Assembly: GCF_012926525.1 (NCBI RefSeq)
Contig: NZ_JABBNI010000025.1
Coordinates: 299,826-363,825 of the forward strand
From: Clostridium muellerianum
Lineage (GTDB): Bacteria; Bacillota; Clostridia; Clostridiales; Clostridiaceae
DNA: 64,000 bases
Reading direction: 5' to 3'
Below the pieces are notes generated by a model. That model was not told the DNA's origin. It did not search any database and was given only the letters and a program-made list of their open reading frames with translations. The position numbers and the translations under genes are program-made. Shown piece after piece: positions 25,281 to 35,481 of this stretch; within the stretch, counting starts at the first letter, position 1; every line of letters begins with the position of its first letter.

Positions 25281-27212
25281 TTATACAATTTCACTATCTA
25301 AATTTGCTCCAGCAAATTGACTATTATAAAGATCCGCATAAAAACCTTTCCTAGCAAGAAGTTCATTATGATTACCCATTTCAATAATACTTCCTTTATT
25401 CATAACTAATATTAACTCTGCATCTCTAATTGTAGAAAGTCTATGTGCAATTACAAAACTTGTTCTATTTTCCATTAGCGCTGTCATAGCTTTTTGTATA
25501 TAAACCTCTGTTCTAGAATCAACACTGCTTGTGGCTTCGTCAAGTATCATAATAGTTGGACTCGCAAGTATTGCCCTAGCTATAGTTAAAAGCTGCTTTT
25601 GGCCCTGTGATATATTTGAAGCCTCTTCATTCAGTATAGTATTGTATCCATCTGGAAGAGTCTTAATAAAATGATGGGCATGAGCTGCCTTTGCTGCCTG
25701 TATAACTTCTTCTTCCGTTGCTCCTTCTTTTCCATAAGCAATATTTTTCATTATAGTACCATTAAAAAGCCAGGTATCTTGAAGTACCATGCCAAACATA
25801 TTATGAAGTTCCATGCGTTTTATATTTCTAATATCTACTCCATCAATTTTAATAGATCCACCATCTATCTCATAAAAACGCATAAGCAAATTAACAAGTG
25901 TAGTTTTACCAGCACCTGTTGGTCCTACAATTGCAATAGTATGACCTTGTTTTACATCAATATTCATATTTTTAATAAGAGGCTCCTGTTCTTTATAACT
26001 AAAATAAACATTTTTAAATTCAACTTCTCCCTTTGGTGATTCTATAACTTGAGCATCAATACTATCTGGAATCTCTTCAGTTTCATCTAAAAGTTCGAAA
26101 ACACGCTCAGCTGATGCAACTGTAGATTGTATTATATTAGCAATATTGGCTGTTTGAACTATTGGTTGCGTAAATTGATTAGAATATTGAATGAATGCTT
26201 GAATATCCCCAATATTTATTTTTCCCTTTGTTGCCAAATAGCCACCAACAACACAAACTATTACATAACCTATATTACTAACAAACCTCATCATAGGCAT
26301 TATTATTCCAGATATAAATTGTGCTTTCCAACCAGCATTATATAATCTATCATTAATTTTTTTAAATTCTTCAATAGACTCCTCCTCATGTCCAAAAGAT
26401 TTAACAATTTTATGTCCAGTATACATTTCTTCAACATGACCATTAAGCATACCTATTTCTTTCTGCTGAGATGCAAAATACTTTTGAGAACGTTTTGCAA
26501 CAAAAGCTGTTACAACAACATATAAAGGTAAAGTTAAGATAACCACAATTGTTAGTAATGGGCTTATGGTTAACATCATAATGATGACACCAATAATAGT
26601 AACAATAGATGTAATAAGTTGAGTAAGACTTTGCTGCAAAGTAGTTGCAATATTATCAATATCATTTGTTACACGACTTAATATCTCACCATGAGTTCTT
26701 GCATCAAAAAATTTAAGAGGCAAAACTGAAAGTTTATCCTGAACATCCCTACGCAAATTATAAACAGTTTTCTGTGCAACTCCAGCCATAATATATTGTT
26801 GAAAGAAGGCAAAAATTGTACTTAGTAAGTATAATCCAATTAGTATTAAAATAATACGCTCTATATATGCAAAATCTATGACAGGTATTGGAATCTGTGT
26901 TTTTCTACCTGCTTTAATCAAAGCAGCATTTTTTGCTATTGCTGTATATTTTGCTATTAAACCTTCAACTAACTTGGTTATAGCCTTTCCTGAAATCTTA
27001 GGTCCTACTATGCTAAAAATAGTACTTATAATTGCAAATATAAATACTAATATAAAATTAAGTCTTTGTGGTTTTAAATAACTCAAAAGCCTTTTTAAGC
27101 TTGCTTTAAAGTTCTTTGCTTTTACTACAGGACCAGCAAAAGATCCCATTGGTCCGCCGCCATGACGTCCCATGCCTCTTTCATTTCCACTGTTTTTATT
27201 ATTTTCACTCAT
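25281..27212 (-). CDS. Heterodimeric ABC exporter subunit, canonical catalytic ATPase half
   Basis: The 643-residue half-transporter has a Gly/Arg/His-rich cytoplasmic N-terminus (1-35) and six membrane helices (about 50-340). The ATPase domain has Walker A GPTGAGKTT, signature NISQGQKQ, Walker B IMILDEATSS with the catalytic Glu, and a switch AHRLST His. The Gln in place of Gly in the signature is seen in TM288-type partners of asymmetric exporters. Its start overlaps the stop of the preceding subunit gene by four bases (ATGA). Likely substrates are drugs or lipids; the exact one is unknown. Confidence 0.92.
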   Translation of the reverse strand: MSENNKNSGNERGMGRHGGGPMGSFAGPVVKAKNFKASLKRLLSYLKPQRLNFILVFIFAIISTIFSIVGPKISGKAITKLVEGLIAKYTAIAKNAALIKAGRKTQIPIPVIDFAYIERIILILIGLYLLSTIFAFFQQYIMAGVAQKTVYNLRRDVQDKLSVLPLKFFDARTHGEILSRVTNDIDNIATTLQQSLTQLITSIVTIIGVIIMMLTISPLLTIVVILTLPLYVVVTAFVAKRSQKYFASQQKEIGMLNGHVEEMYTGHKIVKSFGHEEESIEEFKKINDRLYNAGWKAQFISGIIMPMMRFVSNIGYVIVCVVGGYLATKGKINIGDIQAFIQYSNQFTQPIVQTANIANIIQSTVASAERVFELLDETEEIPDSIDAQVIESPKGEVEFKNVYFSYKEQEPLIKNMNIDVKQGHTIAIVGPTGAGKTTLVNLLMRFYEIDGGSIKIDGVDIRNIKRMELHNMFGMVLQDTWLFNGTIMKNIAYGKEGATEEEVIQAAKAAHAHHFIKTLPDGYNTILNEEASNISQGQKQLLTIARAILASPTIMILDEATSSVDSRTEVYIQKAMTALMENRTSFVIAHRLSTIRDAELILVMNKGSIIEMGNHNELLARKGFYADLYNSQFAGANLDSEIV

Positions 27213-28999
27213 GCTAACTCCTCCTTTGATAGCTGTGAAGCTACAATTTCACGGTAAACCTCACAATTATCTAAAAGTTCTTTATGAGTTCCCATACCCA
27301 TAATTTTTCCATCATCTAAAACTATAATCCTATCTGCATCCATAACACTTGTAACTCTTTGAGCAATAATAATCATAGTAGCCCTTCCTGTTTCCTTTTT
27401 AAGTGCTGCTCTAAGCTTTGCATCAGTTTTAAAATCCAGCGCTGAAAAGCTATCATCAAAAATATATATTTCAGGTTTTCTAATTAAAGCACGCGCTATG
27501 GATAAACGTTGTTTCTGTCCACCAGAAACATTAGTTCCTCCCTGAGAAATAATATGTTCATAACCTTCATTCATACTATTAATAAATCCCTCAGCTTGCG
27601 CCACTGCTGCTGCATGCTTAATTTCTTCTATAGTGGCATTATCTTTACCATATCTAATATTTTCAGCAATGCTTCCAGAAAAAAGTACTGTTTTTTGAGG
27701 AACAAAACCTATTTTAGATCTTAAATGTTCCTGACTCATTTTCCTCACATCTACACCATCAACTAGCACTGAACCACTAGACACATCATAAAAACGTGGT
27801 ATTAAATTTACCAGTGTAGATTTACCAGAACCTGTACCACCAATGATAGCTGTGGTTTCACCAGGCTTTGCACTAAAAGTTATATTACTAATAGCCGGCT
27901 GTTCTGCACCTTCATAGCTAAAACTTACATTTTTAAACTCAATATATCCACTTTCTTCATTAGCCATTATAGTATTCTTTGCATCCACAATTTCTGGTTC
28001 CATATCTAATACTTCATTTATTCTTATTGCAGAAGCTTGAGCTCTTGGTATCATTATAAATATCATAGCAAGCATTAAGAATCCAAATAAAATTTGCATT
28101 CCATATTGAATAAATGCTATTAATGAACCAACTTGCATATCTCCATTGTCTATCCTCTTTGCACCAAACCAAATAATAAAAACTGTTGTAACATTCATAA
28201 TTAGCATCATTATTGGCATGAGAAATGCCATAATTTTATTTACTTTTATAGCATTTTCCATAAGATCAATGTTAGCATTATTAAACCTTTCTTTCTCAGT
28301 ATTTATACGATTGAAAGCGCGTATTACTCTAATCCCAGTAAGTTGTTCACGTAATACAAGATTTAATTTATCTATCTTTACTTGCATCAATTTAAATAAG
28401 GGCATAGCAAACTTAAGAACTACTCCAATAATAACTCCAAGAAGCGGTATCACAACTGCAAAAATCCAGGTTAAAGCTTTATCTTCTCTTAACGCCATAA
28501 AAATGCCACCTAATGCAGTTAAAGGAGCGAAAAGCATTATAGAAAAAATCATTATGGTTACTGATTGAATTTGAGTAACATCATTTGTAGTCCTAGTTAT
28601 GAGAGTTGCTGTACCAACCTTATCAAATTCATGTAGAGAAAATGCTTCAATTTTAGTAAATAATTTGTTACGGATAATTCTACCAAGTCCTACAGCAGTT
28701 CTTGAAGATAAAAATGCAGCTATAACCGAGCATATAACACCACCTGCCGAAACAAGCAACATTAGTCCACCTATTCTAATAATATAATCTACCCCTTTAT
28801 AAGATCCGGTGAATCCTAAAAATGAAATAGTTTGAACTATATCCTTTTGTACTATACCTTTGTCAACTATATCAGCCATCAAAGTTGGTAAATACAAATT
28901 TGCAAGTACTTGAGTAAAAATCAACAAAATTATTGCTATAATATGTAATTCATATCCTTTTAAAAACCTAAATAATTTAAACATTAATATCATCTCCAT
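27209..28999 (-). CDS. Heterodimeric ABC exporter subunit, degenerate ATPase half
   Basis: The 596-residue half-transporter has six membrane helices (about 15-320) and an ATPase domain with Walker A GGTGSGKST and signature NVSGGQKQR. The Walker B reads IYIFDDSFSALD, with Asp replacing the catalytic Glu, and the switch reads IAQRVTS, with Gln replacing His. This matches the non-hydrolysing site of TM287/288- and BmrCD-like exporters. The ATG is preceded by GGAGATGAT. It is the first gene of the pair and overlaps the second by four bases. Confidence 0.92.
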   Translation of the reverse strand: MEMILMFKLFRFLKGYELHIIAIILLIFTQVLANLYLPTLMADIVDKGIVQKDIVQTISFLGFTGSYKGVDYIIRIGGLMLLVSAGGVICSVIAAFLSSRTAVGLGRIIRNKLFTKIEAFSLHEFDKVGTATLITRTTNDVTQIQSVTIMIFSIMLFAPLTALGGIFMALREDKALTWIFAVVIPLLGVIIGVVLKFAMPLFKLMQVKIDKLNLVLREQLTGIRVIRAFNRINTEKERFNNANIDLMENAIKVNKIMAFLMPIMMLIMNVTTVFIIWFGAKRIDNGDMQVGSLIAFIQYGMQILFGFLMLAMIFIMIPRAQASAIRINEVLDMEPEIVDAKNTIMANEESGYIEFKNVSFSYEGAEQPAISNITFSAKPGETTAIIGGTGSGKSTLVNLIPRFYDVSSGSVLVDGVDVRKMSQEHLRSKIGFVPQKTVLFSGSIAENIRYGKDNATIEEIKHAAAVAQAEGFINSMNEGYEHIISQGGTNVSGGQKQRLSIARALIRKPEIYIFDDSFSALDFKTDAKLRAALKKETGRATMIIIAQRVTSVMDADRIIVLDDGKIMGMGTHKELLDNCEVYREIVASQLSKEELA

Positions 29000-29267
29000 T
29001 TATTGTGTTGTTTTACTTTTATAAATACTTTAAAAGTTTATTAAATACACGTACTATAAAAAAATTTTACAAACTTATTTGAATTCATTTTCCTTATTTT
29101 TATCTTCTTATTCTTACTCAAAAATATTAAAACCATTCCTCGTAATACTTGATTATCCATATCATCAACTAATTTACTTGTACTGTATTAATAAATGTCC
29201 ATCGACTTACTAAAATTATGTATTTTGGTTAACAGCTTTGGTAAGCTGATTGTTTTCTTTTATGCAC
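29000..29267. other. Leader region of the ABC exporter operon
   Basis: These 268 AT-rich bases lie between the large hairpin and the exporter start. A short AGCTTTGGTAAGCT hairpin is near 29234. No leader peptide with a ribosome site or clear promoter was identified. Confidence 0.4.
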
Positions 29268-29371
29268 AAAAAAAGCGCTGTGACACTAAGAATAAACATT
29301 ACAACATACTGTTCTTGTAATTTATTTACAAGTCAATATATTGTATATAATTTTCTTAATGCTACAGCCCC
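29268..29371 (-). repeat. Large palindromic terminator-like hairpin (family 2, copy b)
   Basis: On the minus strand GCTGTAGCATTAAGAA pairs with TTCTTAGTGTCACAGC (14 of 16 bp including one wobble), enclosing a TTGTAA/TTACAA inner hairpin, and is followed by seven T residues. It sits between the stop of the small membrane protein gene and the ABC exporter operon. It would terminate the former transcript, or attenuate read-through into the exporter. Its ends resemble the hairpin at 25129-25170. Confidence 0.6.
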
Positions 29372-29412
29372 ATTTTTTAAAAGCTAAAACCTATTTTTTA
29401 ATATATAACATC

Positions 29413-29664
29413 TCACCATTTTTTACTTTCATACCTATCATTATATTCCATATATATAAATCTAATTACAAAAACTAAGTTAGCACATAATGCTAGTATT
29501 ATTAAATGTCTATTAACACTTAATCTTTCGAGAAAAGATATGATTATTAAATTGAAATAAATAAGAATTGGCAGCAACTTATGTTTTCTATTTGTTTTAA
29601 TACACTCAACTATAATAGGAATTATAACTAAGGCAAGTAGTATTAAACTAAATATAAAACTCAT
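29413..29664 (-). CDS. Small membrane protein, 83 aa
   Basis: The family is not recognised. Three hydrophobic segments (about 2-20, 30-45 and 52-71) are separated by basic loops (KTNRKHK, ERLSVNRH), and the C-terminus is charged (YNDRYESKKW). The ATG has a GAGGCG sequence about 12 bases upstream, a weak fit. It lies 110 bases downstream of dapB and ends just before a strong hairpin terminator; it may be an accidental tail of the lysine operon or a separate gene. Confidence 0.55.
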   Translation of the reverse strand: MSFIFSLILLALVIIPIIVECIKTNRKHKLLPILIYFNLIIISFLERLSVNRHLIILALCANLVFVIRFIYMEYNDRYESKKW

Positions 29665-29774
29665 ATTATATTCGCCTCTATAAATTACTTATACAATCTA
29701 ATTTTATGTTATTATTAAAGTTTTTATAATAAAAGTAGCTAAAGTTTACATTATCTTCAAATTAATCATTAAGA

Positions 29775-30527
29775 TTAACTTAATAAATCATCCATATTAT
29801 ATAGACCTTTATCCTGATTAACAAGATATTTAGCAGCTTTCACTGCTCCTTGAGCAAATATGTTTTTAGACATTGCAGTATGTTTTATTTCTACTATTTC
29901 ATCCGTACCTGCAAATATAACAGTATGTTCACCCGCTATAGTACCTCCACGAACTGAATGTATGCCAATTTCATTTTTTTCTCTTTTTCTTATTCCTTCT
30001 CTGCCATATATGAACTCTTTTGAGTTATTTAATTCATCATTTATTGCATTAGCTATCATATAGGCAGTTCCACTAGGTGCATCAACCTTCTTATTATGAT
30101 GTTTTTCTATAATTTCTATATCAAAGCTTTCACTTAAGGAAGCTGCTGCCTTTTTTACCAAACTAGTTAACACATTAATTCCAAGTGAAGTATTTCCTGA
30201 TTGAAATACAGCTATTTTTTCAGAAGCTTTTTTTATACTATCCACATTTTCAGAAGAAAGCCCTGTTGTTGCTATTACTATTGGGGTTTTGTTTTCAATT
30301 CCGTAATTTAACAAGTTTTCTAAACCAGCTGGATTAGAAAAATCAATGATCACATCTGCAGTTCCTTTATAATCACATATATCACTATACACATCATAAT
30401 TATTTTTACATCTATCTACATTTTTATCTATGCCCACAGATATTTCAGTATTTTCCATTGATTCTATGGTCTTAGCTAAAACTTGTCCCATAGCTCCATT
30501 GCATCCACTTATTATCACCTTTAACAT
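29775..30527 (-). CDS. dapB: 4-hydroxy-tetrahydrodipicolinate reductase
   Basis: The 250-residue enzyme reduces the DapA product using NAD(P)H in lysine/DAP synthesis. The N-terminal Rossmann motif is ISGCNGAMGQ (6-15). The catalytic signature EKHHNKKVDAPSGTA contains the His-His pair and Lys of the active site. One base separates its start from the dapA stop. In a spore former the pathway also supplies dipicolinate. Confidence 0.95.
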   Translation of the reverse strand: MLKVIISGCNGAMGQVLAKTIESMENTEISVGIDKNVDRCKNNYDVYSDICDYKGTADVIIDFSNPAGLENLLNYGIENKTPIVIATTGLSSENVDSIKKASEKIAVFQSGNTSLGINVLTSLVKKAAASLSESFDIEIIEKHHNKKVDAPSGTAYMIANAINDELNNSKEFIYGREGIRKREKNEIGIHSVRGGTIAGEHTVIFAGTDEIVEIKHTAMSKNIFAQGAVKAAKYLVNQDKGLYNMDDLLS

Positions 30528-30528
30528 C

Positions 30529-31419
30529 TTATTTCTCCTTTACTTCTATACCGTATTCTTCCATATTGTCTATTAATACCTTCTTATTTTTATCTTCCAT
30601 AGTAGTTAAAGGCATTCTCAATTTTCCAACATTCATTCCCATAAGGTTCATAGCAGTTTTAACAGGAATAGGATTTATCTCTATAAATAATGCATGTATA
30701 ACTCCATTCATTTTAAGCTGCAGTTTTCTTGCTTCTTTAACATTGCCATTTAAATATTCCATAACCATGTTGTGAGTATCCCCTGGTAGTATATTAGCAA
30801 CTACTGAAATTACACCTTTACCTCCAAGGGACAATATAGGAACTACCATATCATCATTTCCACTATAGATAGCAAAATCTTCTCCACATAATCTAGCAAT
30901 ATCAGCTGCCAAAACTATATCACCGCTAGCTTCTTTTATGGCTACTATATTTTCAACCTTTGACAGCTCATACACTGTTTCTGCCTTTAAATTCATACCT
31001 GTTCTTCCTGGAACATTATAAAGAATAACAGGAAGTTCCACGCTGCTTGCTATAGCTTTAAAATGTTCTATAACGCCTTTTTGTGTACTCTTATTATAAT
31101 AAGGAGTTACAAGTAGCAATCCATCAACTCCTACTTCCTCTGCATACTTACTTAATTCTATGGAATAAGCCGTGTTATTGCTTCCAGTACCTGCTATAAC
31201 TGGTATTCTCTTGTCTACTCTCTTAACTGCAAATTCTATGGTTTCTTTTCTCTCCGCATCACTCATAGTTGCAGCTTCACCAGTAGTTCCACATATAATT
31301 ATTGCATCTGTTTTATTTTCTATTTGCCAATCTATTAATTCACCTAATTTTTCATAGTCTATACCGCTTTCTGTATATGGAGTAACTAACGCTACTCCGC
31401 ATCCCTCAAATAAACACAT
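30529..31419 (-). CDS. dapA: 4-hydroxy-tetrahydrodipicolinate synthase
   Basis: The 296-residue aldolase condenses pyruvate with aspartate semialdehyde. It shows [10 protein letters not shown] (44-53), Tyr134 in LYNVPGRTG, and the Schiff-base Lys162 in VAIKEASG. The start has an AGGAGG site and lies 21 bases after asd. It belongs to the operon lysA-lysC-asd-dapA-dapB. Confidence 0.95.
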   Translation of the reverse strand: MCLFEGCGVALVTPYTESGIDYEKLGELIDWQIENKTDAIIICGTTGEAATMSDAERKETIEFAVKRVDKRIPVIAGTGSNNTAYSIELSKYAEEVGVDGLLLVTPYYNKSTQKGVIEHFKAIASSVELPVILYNVPGRTGMNLKAETVYELSKVENIVAIKEASGDIVLAADIARLCGEDFAIYSGNDDMVVPILSLGGKGVISVVANILPGDTHNMVMEYLNGNVKEARKLQLKMNGVIHALFIEINPIPVKTAMNLMGMNVGKLRMPLTTMEDKNKKVLIDNMEEYGIEVKEK

Positions 31420-31440
31420 AAATAACCCTCCTAAAATAAA

Positions 31441-32433
31441 TTAAAGATTTTTAACTAATACTTCTGCTATTTGAACTGTATTTGTAGCTGCGCCTTTTCT
31501 TATATTGTCAGCTACAACCCATAAATTAAGCCCATTTTCTATACTAAAATCTCTTCTTATTCTTCCAACATAAACTTCATCAGTTCCTTCAGCATTTATT
31601 GGCATTGGATAAACCGTATTTTTAACATCATCCTGTAAAATTATTCCGTTAGCGTTTCCTAAAAGTTCAAATACCTTATCTAGTTCAAAAGGTTTTTCAA
31701 ATTCCAAATTTATAGAAACACTGTGTCCATATCTCACTGGAACTCTAACTGTAGTTGCTGTTATCTTTAAATCATAATCATTTAATATCTTTTTAGTTTC
31801 TTCTATCATTTTAATTTCTTCTTTTGTGTATCCATTCTCCATAAATACATCTATATGAGGAAGGCAATTGTAAGCTATTTGGTAAGAATATTTATTAGGT
31901 GTTTCTCCTTTTATACCATTTTCTAAATCCTTTATTCCACCAACTCCTGATCCAGAAACTGCCTGATAAGTAGAATAAATTATTCTCTTTATTTTAAATG
32001 CATCATGCAATACTTTAAGTGGCACTACACATTGAATAGTGGAACAATTAGGATTTGCAATAATTCCTGTATTTTTCTTTACATCTTCTGGGTTCACTTC
32101 TGGTACTACTAAGGGAATGTCTTTATCCATTCTCCATGCACTGCTGTTATCTACTACTGTTACTCCATTTTCTTTTGCTATAGGAGCAAATTTTTTACTA
32201 ATATCTCCACCAGCAGAAAATAATGCTATATCTATATCTCTTTTAAATGAATCTTCATTTAATTCTTCTACTACATATTCTTTACCTCTAAACTCCATCT
32301 TGCTTCCAGCAGATTTCTTTGATGCAAAAAGGTATAAATTATCAATAGGAAAATTTCTTTCGTCTAATACTTTTAAAAATGTTCTTCCAACCATTCCACT
32401 TGCCCCAACAATAGCAATATTTGCTTTTTTCAT
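31441..32433 (-). CDS. asd: Aspartate-semialdehyde dehydrogenase
   Basis: The ATG at 32433 (MKKANIAIVG) is preferred because GAGGTG lies seven bases upstream; the longer frame adds six residues. The 330-residue enzyme has the nucleotide-binding GASGMVG (10-16) and the catalytic Cys130 in NPNCSTIQ. It reduces aspartyl phosphate to the semialdehyde shared by lysine, threonine and methionine synthesis. The 186-base gap to lysC upstream holds a palindromic repeat. Confidence 0.95.
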   Translation of the reverse strand: MKKANIAIVGASGMVGRTFLKVLDERNFPIDNLYLFASKKSAGSKMEFRGKEYVVEELNEDSFKRDIDIALFSAGGDISKKFAPIAKENGVTVVDNSSAWRMDKDIPLVVPEVNPEDVKKNTGIIANPNCSTIQCVVPLKVLHDAFKIKRIIYSTYQAVSGSGVGGIKDLENGIKGETPNKYSYQIAYNCLPHIDVFMENGYTKEEIKMIEETKKILNDYDLKITATTVRVPVRYGHSVSINLEFEKPFELDKVFELLGNANGIILQDDVKNTVYPMPINAEGTDEVYVGRIRRDFSIENGLNLWVVADNIRKGAATNTVQIAEVLVKNL

Positions 32434-32510
32434 TTCAATCACCTCATACATATTTTTCAGTTAATAATTAAGATCTAATAATTAAGAGTTCAACTTCCGC
32501 AGTTTAAAAA

Positions 32511-32570
32511 CAATGCGATACAAAGGGCGGTGAAAATTTCTTCGGCTACTTGCAGTTGTGTTGCATTATG
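32511..32570. repeat. Imperfect palindromic repeat (family 1, copy b)
   Basis: The unit begins CAATGCGATACAAAG and ends TTGTGTTGCATTATG, whose arms pair with G-T wobbles, around a TTTCTTCGGCTACTTGC core. It is related to the unit at 5181-5230 in the opposite orientation. It interrupts the lysine operon between lysC and asd, where the hairpin could affect mRNA stability or read-through. Confidence 0.55.
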
Positions 32571-32619
32571 CTCATATTAAGTCAAAACTTTATGTGTGCG
32601 AAAGTTAAGTTATTAACTT

Positions 32620-33825
32620 CTATAAGTTTAATTTTTCTGCTAAAACTGTTACCGCTTTTTGTTTATCCTTTGAATCTAAAGTATAAGATATACTTATTTC
32701 TGAAGTAGTTACCTGCTTAAATTCAATATCATTTTCTGAAAATATGGTAAATATAGAAGCTGCAACTCCAGACTGCTTCATCATACCTATTCCAACTACA
32801 GATAATTTTGTAATGTCTGATTCCTTGGAAACTTTAATACCTTGTATTTCAGCATTTAATTCTTTTTCAACATCGTTAATCGTATTTACATCTTCCCTGG
32901 ATGCAGTAAAGGAAACATTTATATATCCATTAAACGGTGCTGTTTGACTTATCATATCGATATTTACATGATGTTTAGCCAACTTGTCAAATATTATTGA
33001 TATATTTTTAGCATTATATGGTACATTGTTAACTGTAACCATAAGAACGTCATCACTAATTGAAAGGCCTGTTATTACTTTTTCTTCCATTGTTTCATCA
33101 TACTCCTTTATATAAGTTCCTTTTCGGTTTCCATGTGTTGATGCTACATAAATAGGAATTTTATATTTACATCCTATTTCCACTGCTCTTGTTTCCATAA
33201 CACCAGCCCCTAAGCTTGCCATTTCCATCATTTCTTCATAGCTTATATAATCCAACTTCTTTGCATTAGGCCAAATTCTTGGATCAACACCATATATTCC
33301 ATCTACGTCAGTATATATTTCACAGGTGCAATTAAGCTTTGCAGCTAATGCTACAGCAGTAGTATCTGAGCCACCTCTTCCTAAAGTTGTTATATCTCCA
33401 TTTTCATTCATACCCTGAAATCCGGCAACTACAACTATCTTTCCATCTTTTAAATGATTTTCTACATTTTTAATATCTATATCAAATATTCTATTTTTAG
33501 TATGAACTCCTCCTGTTCTTATTCCAGCTTGAAATCCTGTTAATGATACCGAGTCATATCCATACTCTTGAAATGCCATAGATAATAGTGCAATTGTTAC
33601 TTGTTCTCCAGTTGATATAAGCATATCCATTTCCCTTTTACTAGGATTTTCAGAAATTTCCTTTGCCATATCTATAAGTTTATCTGTAGTCTTACCCATA
33701 GCAGAAACTACTACTACAATGTCATTGCCCTGCTTCTTTCTCTCTATTACTTTTTTCGCAACAGCCTTTATTTTATCTATTGTTCCTACAGATGTTCCAC
33801 CATATTTTTGTACTATTGTAATCAA
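32620..33825 (-). CDS. lysC: Aspartokinase
   Basis: The 401-residue kinase phosphorylates aspartate. The N-terminal signature KYGGTSVG (8-15), the substrate segment ISTGEQVT and the GRGGSDTTAVALAA loop (about 149-162) are present. Two C-terminal ACT domains (from about 265) are expected to mediate feedback inhibition. Context within the lysine operon and the lysine riboswitches indicates a lysine-sensitive isozyme; the effector is inferred. It starts 18 bases after lysA. Confidence 0.95.
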   Translation of the reverse strand: MITIVQKYGGTSVGTIDKIKAVAKKVIERKKQGNDIVVVVSAMGKTTDKLIDMAKEISENPSKREMDMLISTGEQVTIALLSMAFQEYGYDSVSLTGFQAGIRTGGVHTKNRIFDIDIKNVENHLKDGKIVVVAGFQGMNENGDITTLGRGGSDTTAVALAAKLNCTCEIYTDVDGIYGVDPRIWPNAKKLDYISYEEMMEMASLGAGVMETRAVEIGCKYKIPIYVASTHGNRKGTYIKEYDETMEEKVITGLSISDDVLMVTVNNVPYNAKNISIIFDKLAKHHVNIDMISQTAPFNGYINVSFTASREDVNTINDVEKELNAEIQGIKVSKESDITKLSVVGIGMMKQSGVAASIFTIFSENDIEFKQVTTSEISISYTLDSKDKQKAVTVLAEKLNL

Positions 33826-33843
33826 CGTTCATTACCTCCTTTA

Positions 33844-35145
33844 TTAAATCAATATATCGTTTCTAATAATATCTTCATAAGTTTCTCTTTTTACTGCCAG
33901 TCTAGCTTCACCTTCTTTAACAAATACTACTGCTGGCTTAGGTATTCTATTGTAATTGCTGGACATGCTGTAATTATATGCTCCAGTACTTAATACTGCT
34001 AAAATATCTTCCTTTTCAACCTTGGGAAGTTCAATTTCTTTTATTATTATGTCCCCAGATTCGCAGCATTTACCTGCTAATGTGTACTTTTCAATATTTT
34101 CTGAATTAATTTTATTTGCAACTACAGCCTCATATTTTGCATCATATAATGCTGTTCTTGGATTATCTGTCATACCTCCATCTATAAATGCATACTGCTT
34201 ACCACCATAAGTTTTTTTAGTTCCTCCTACTTTATACAAAGTAGTACCTGCATTAGCAATTATTGATCTGCCTGGTTCTATCATAACCTTTCTAATATTT
34301 AAACCTGATTTTTGCGCTTCTTCTTTAAGTATTGAAAGCATGTTTTTAAGACAACTTTTTAAATCAACAGGTTTATCACCCTCAGAGTAATATACCCCAA
34401 AGCCTCCTCCTAAATTTAACTCTTCAGTACTAAATCCATACTGACTTTTCATTCTTACTAAAAACTTAATCATTTCTGAAACTTCTGAGTAAAATGATTT
34501 TTCTTCAAAAATTTGAGAACCTATGTGACAATGAAATCCCTTTAAAGTTACATTCCCACTATTCTGAAATTTTTTTATAATTTCACCCATATTTTCATCA
34601 AATATAGACTCTCCAAACTTCGAATCATTTTTTGAAGTTTGAATGTACTCATGAGTATGAGCTTCTATTCCTGGATTTACCCTTAAAAGCACATCAACTT
34701 TTTTGTTTAATTTTTTGCATAAATATTCAATATTTCCTAATTCTTCTCTATTATCTACTACTATTCTTTCTATTCCAGCTTCAATAGCCATAGTTAATTC
34801 ATCTTCTGTTTTATTATTCCCATGCATATAAATCCTACTTACAGGAAAATTTATTTTTAAAGCTGTATAAAGTTCTCCTCCTGATACCACATCTAAGCAC
34901 AATCCTTCTTCATAGATAACCTTACAAATAGCTAAATTTAAAAATGCTTTGGATGCATATATAACTTCAGAATCAATACCTTCTATTTTAAAGTTTTCTT
35001 TAAATTCCCTACAAGTATTTCTAACTAACCTTTCATCTACTACATATAGAGGAGTTCCAAATTCTTTTACTAATTCTAAAGTATCACATTTTCCTATTTC
35101 TAGATGTCCTTTACTATTCACATTCATAGTTCCAAATAATTTCAT
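33844..35145 (-). CDS. lysA: Diaminopimelate decarboxylase
   Basis: The 433-residue fold-type III PLP enzyme converts meso-diaminopimelate to lysine. It shows the PLP Lys66 in IYASKAFLN, HCHIGSQI, a GGGFGVYY loop, EPGRS for phosphate binding, and CCESGD near the C-terminus. It is the first gene of the lysine operon, directly behind the second of two lysine riboswitch terminators. Confidence 0.95.
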   Translation of the reverse strand: MKLFGTMNVNSKGHLEIGKCDTLELVKEFGTPLYVVDERLVRNTCREFKENFKIEGIDSEVIYASKAFLNLAICKVIYEEGLCLDVVSGGELYTALKINFPVSRIYMHGNNKTEDELTMAIEAGIERIVVDNREELGNIEYLCKKLNKKVDVLLRVNPGIEAHTHEYIQTSKNDSKFGESIFDENMGEIIKKFQNSGNVTLKGFHCHIGSQIFEEKSFYSEVSEMIKFLVRMKSQYGFSTEELNLGGGFGVYYSEGDKPVDLKSCLKNMLSILKEEAQKSGLNIRKVMIEPGRSIIANAGTTLYKVGGTKKTYGGKQYAFIDGGMTDNPRTALYDAKYEAVVANKINSENIEKYTLAGKCCESGDIIIKEIELPKVEKEDILAVLSTGAYNYSMSSNYNRIPKPAVVFVKEGEARLAVKRETYEDIIRNDILI

Positions 35146-35209
35146 GCTATCTTCCTCTTTTCTTAATTTTATACGTAATTTTTAAATTAATTGTTCTCAA
35201 ACCTAACAT

Positions 35210-35451
35210 GAATAAAACAAAAACAGTTATGAGCAAAAGGTACTCATAACTGTTTGTATAACAATAAAACCTTTTGCCCCAATATGATAAGCACTTCTTT
35301 AAAAAATTGGGCTATTTTCTAAAGACAGTACCATACTTATTCAGCATAGTCCCAGTACATCAACTTTAATGTCTATGCACTTCGGCAGATATCCCTTTCC
35401 TGTATTTTAAATATACATTACTTATGACAACCGCAGCCTCTATACCATATT
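35210..35451 (-). promoter_or_regulatory. Lysine riboswitch, promoter-distal copy, with terminator
   Basis: On the minus strand the aptamer spans about 35451-35281. Closing helix P1 is AATATGGTA/TATCATATT. The conserved blocks AGAGGCTGCGG, GGAAAGGG, GCCGAAG and CTGGGACT appear in the L-box order. The expression platform is a 13-bp terminator AAACAGTTATGAG/CTCATAACTGTTT with a T-run (35210-35255). GCAAAAGG just after the aptamer can pair with CCTTTTGC in the terminator loop as antiterminator. Lysine binding should favour termination before lysA. Confidence 0.93.
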
Positions 35452-35481
35452 GTTTATATTAAATTTAGTTTTTTTGGTAAA

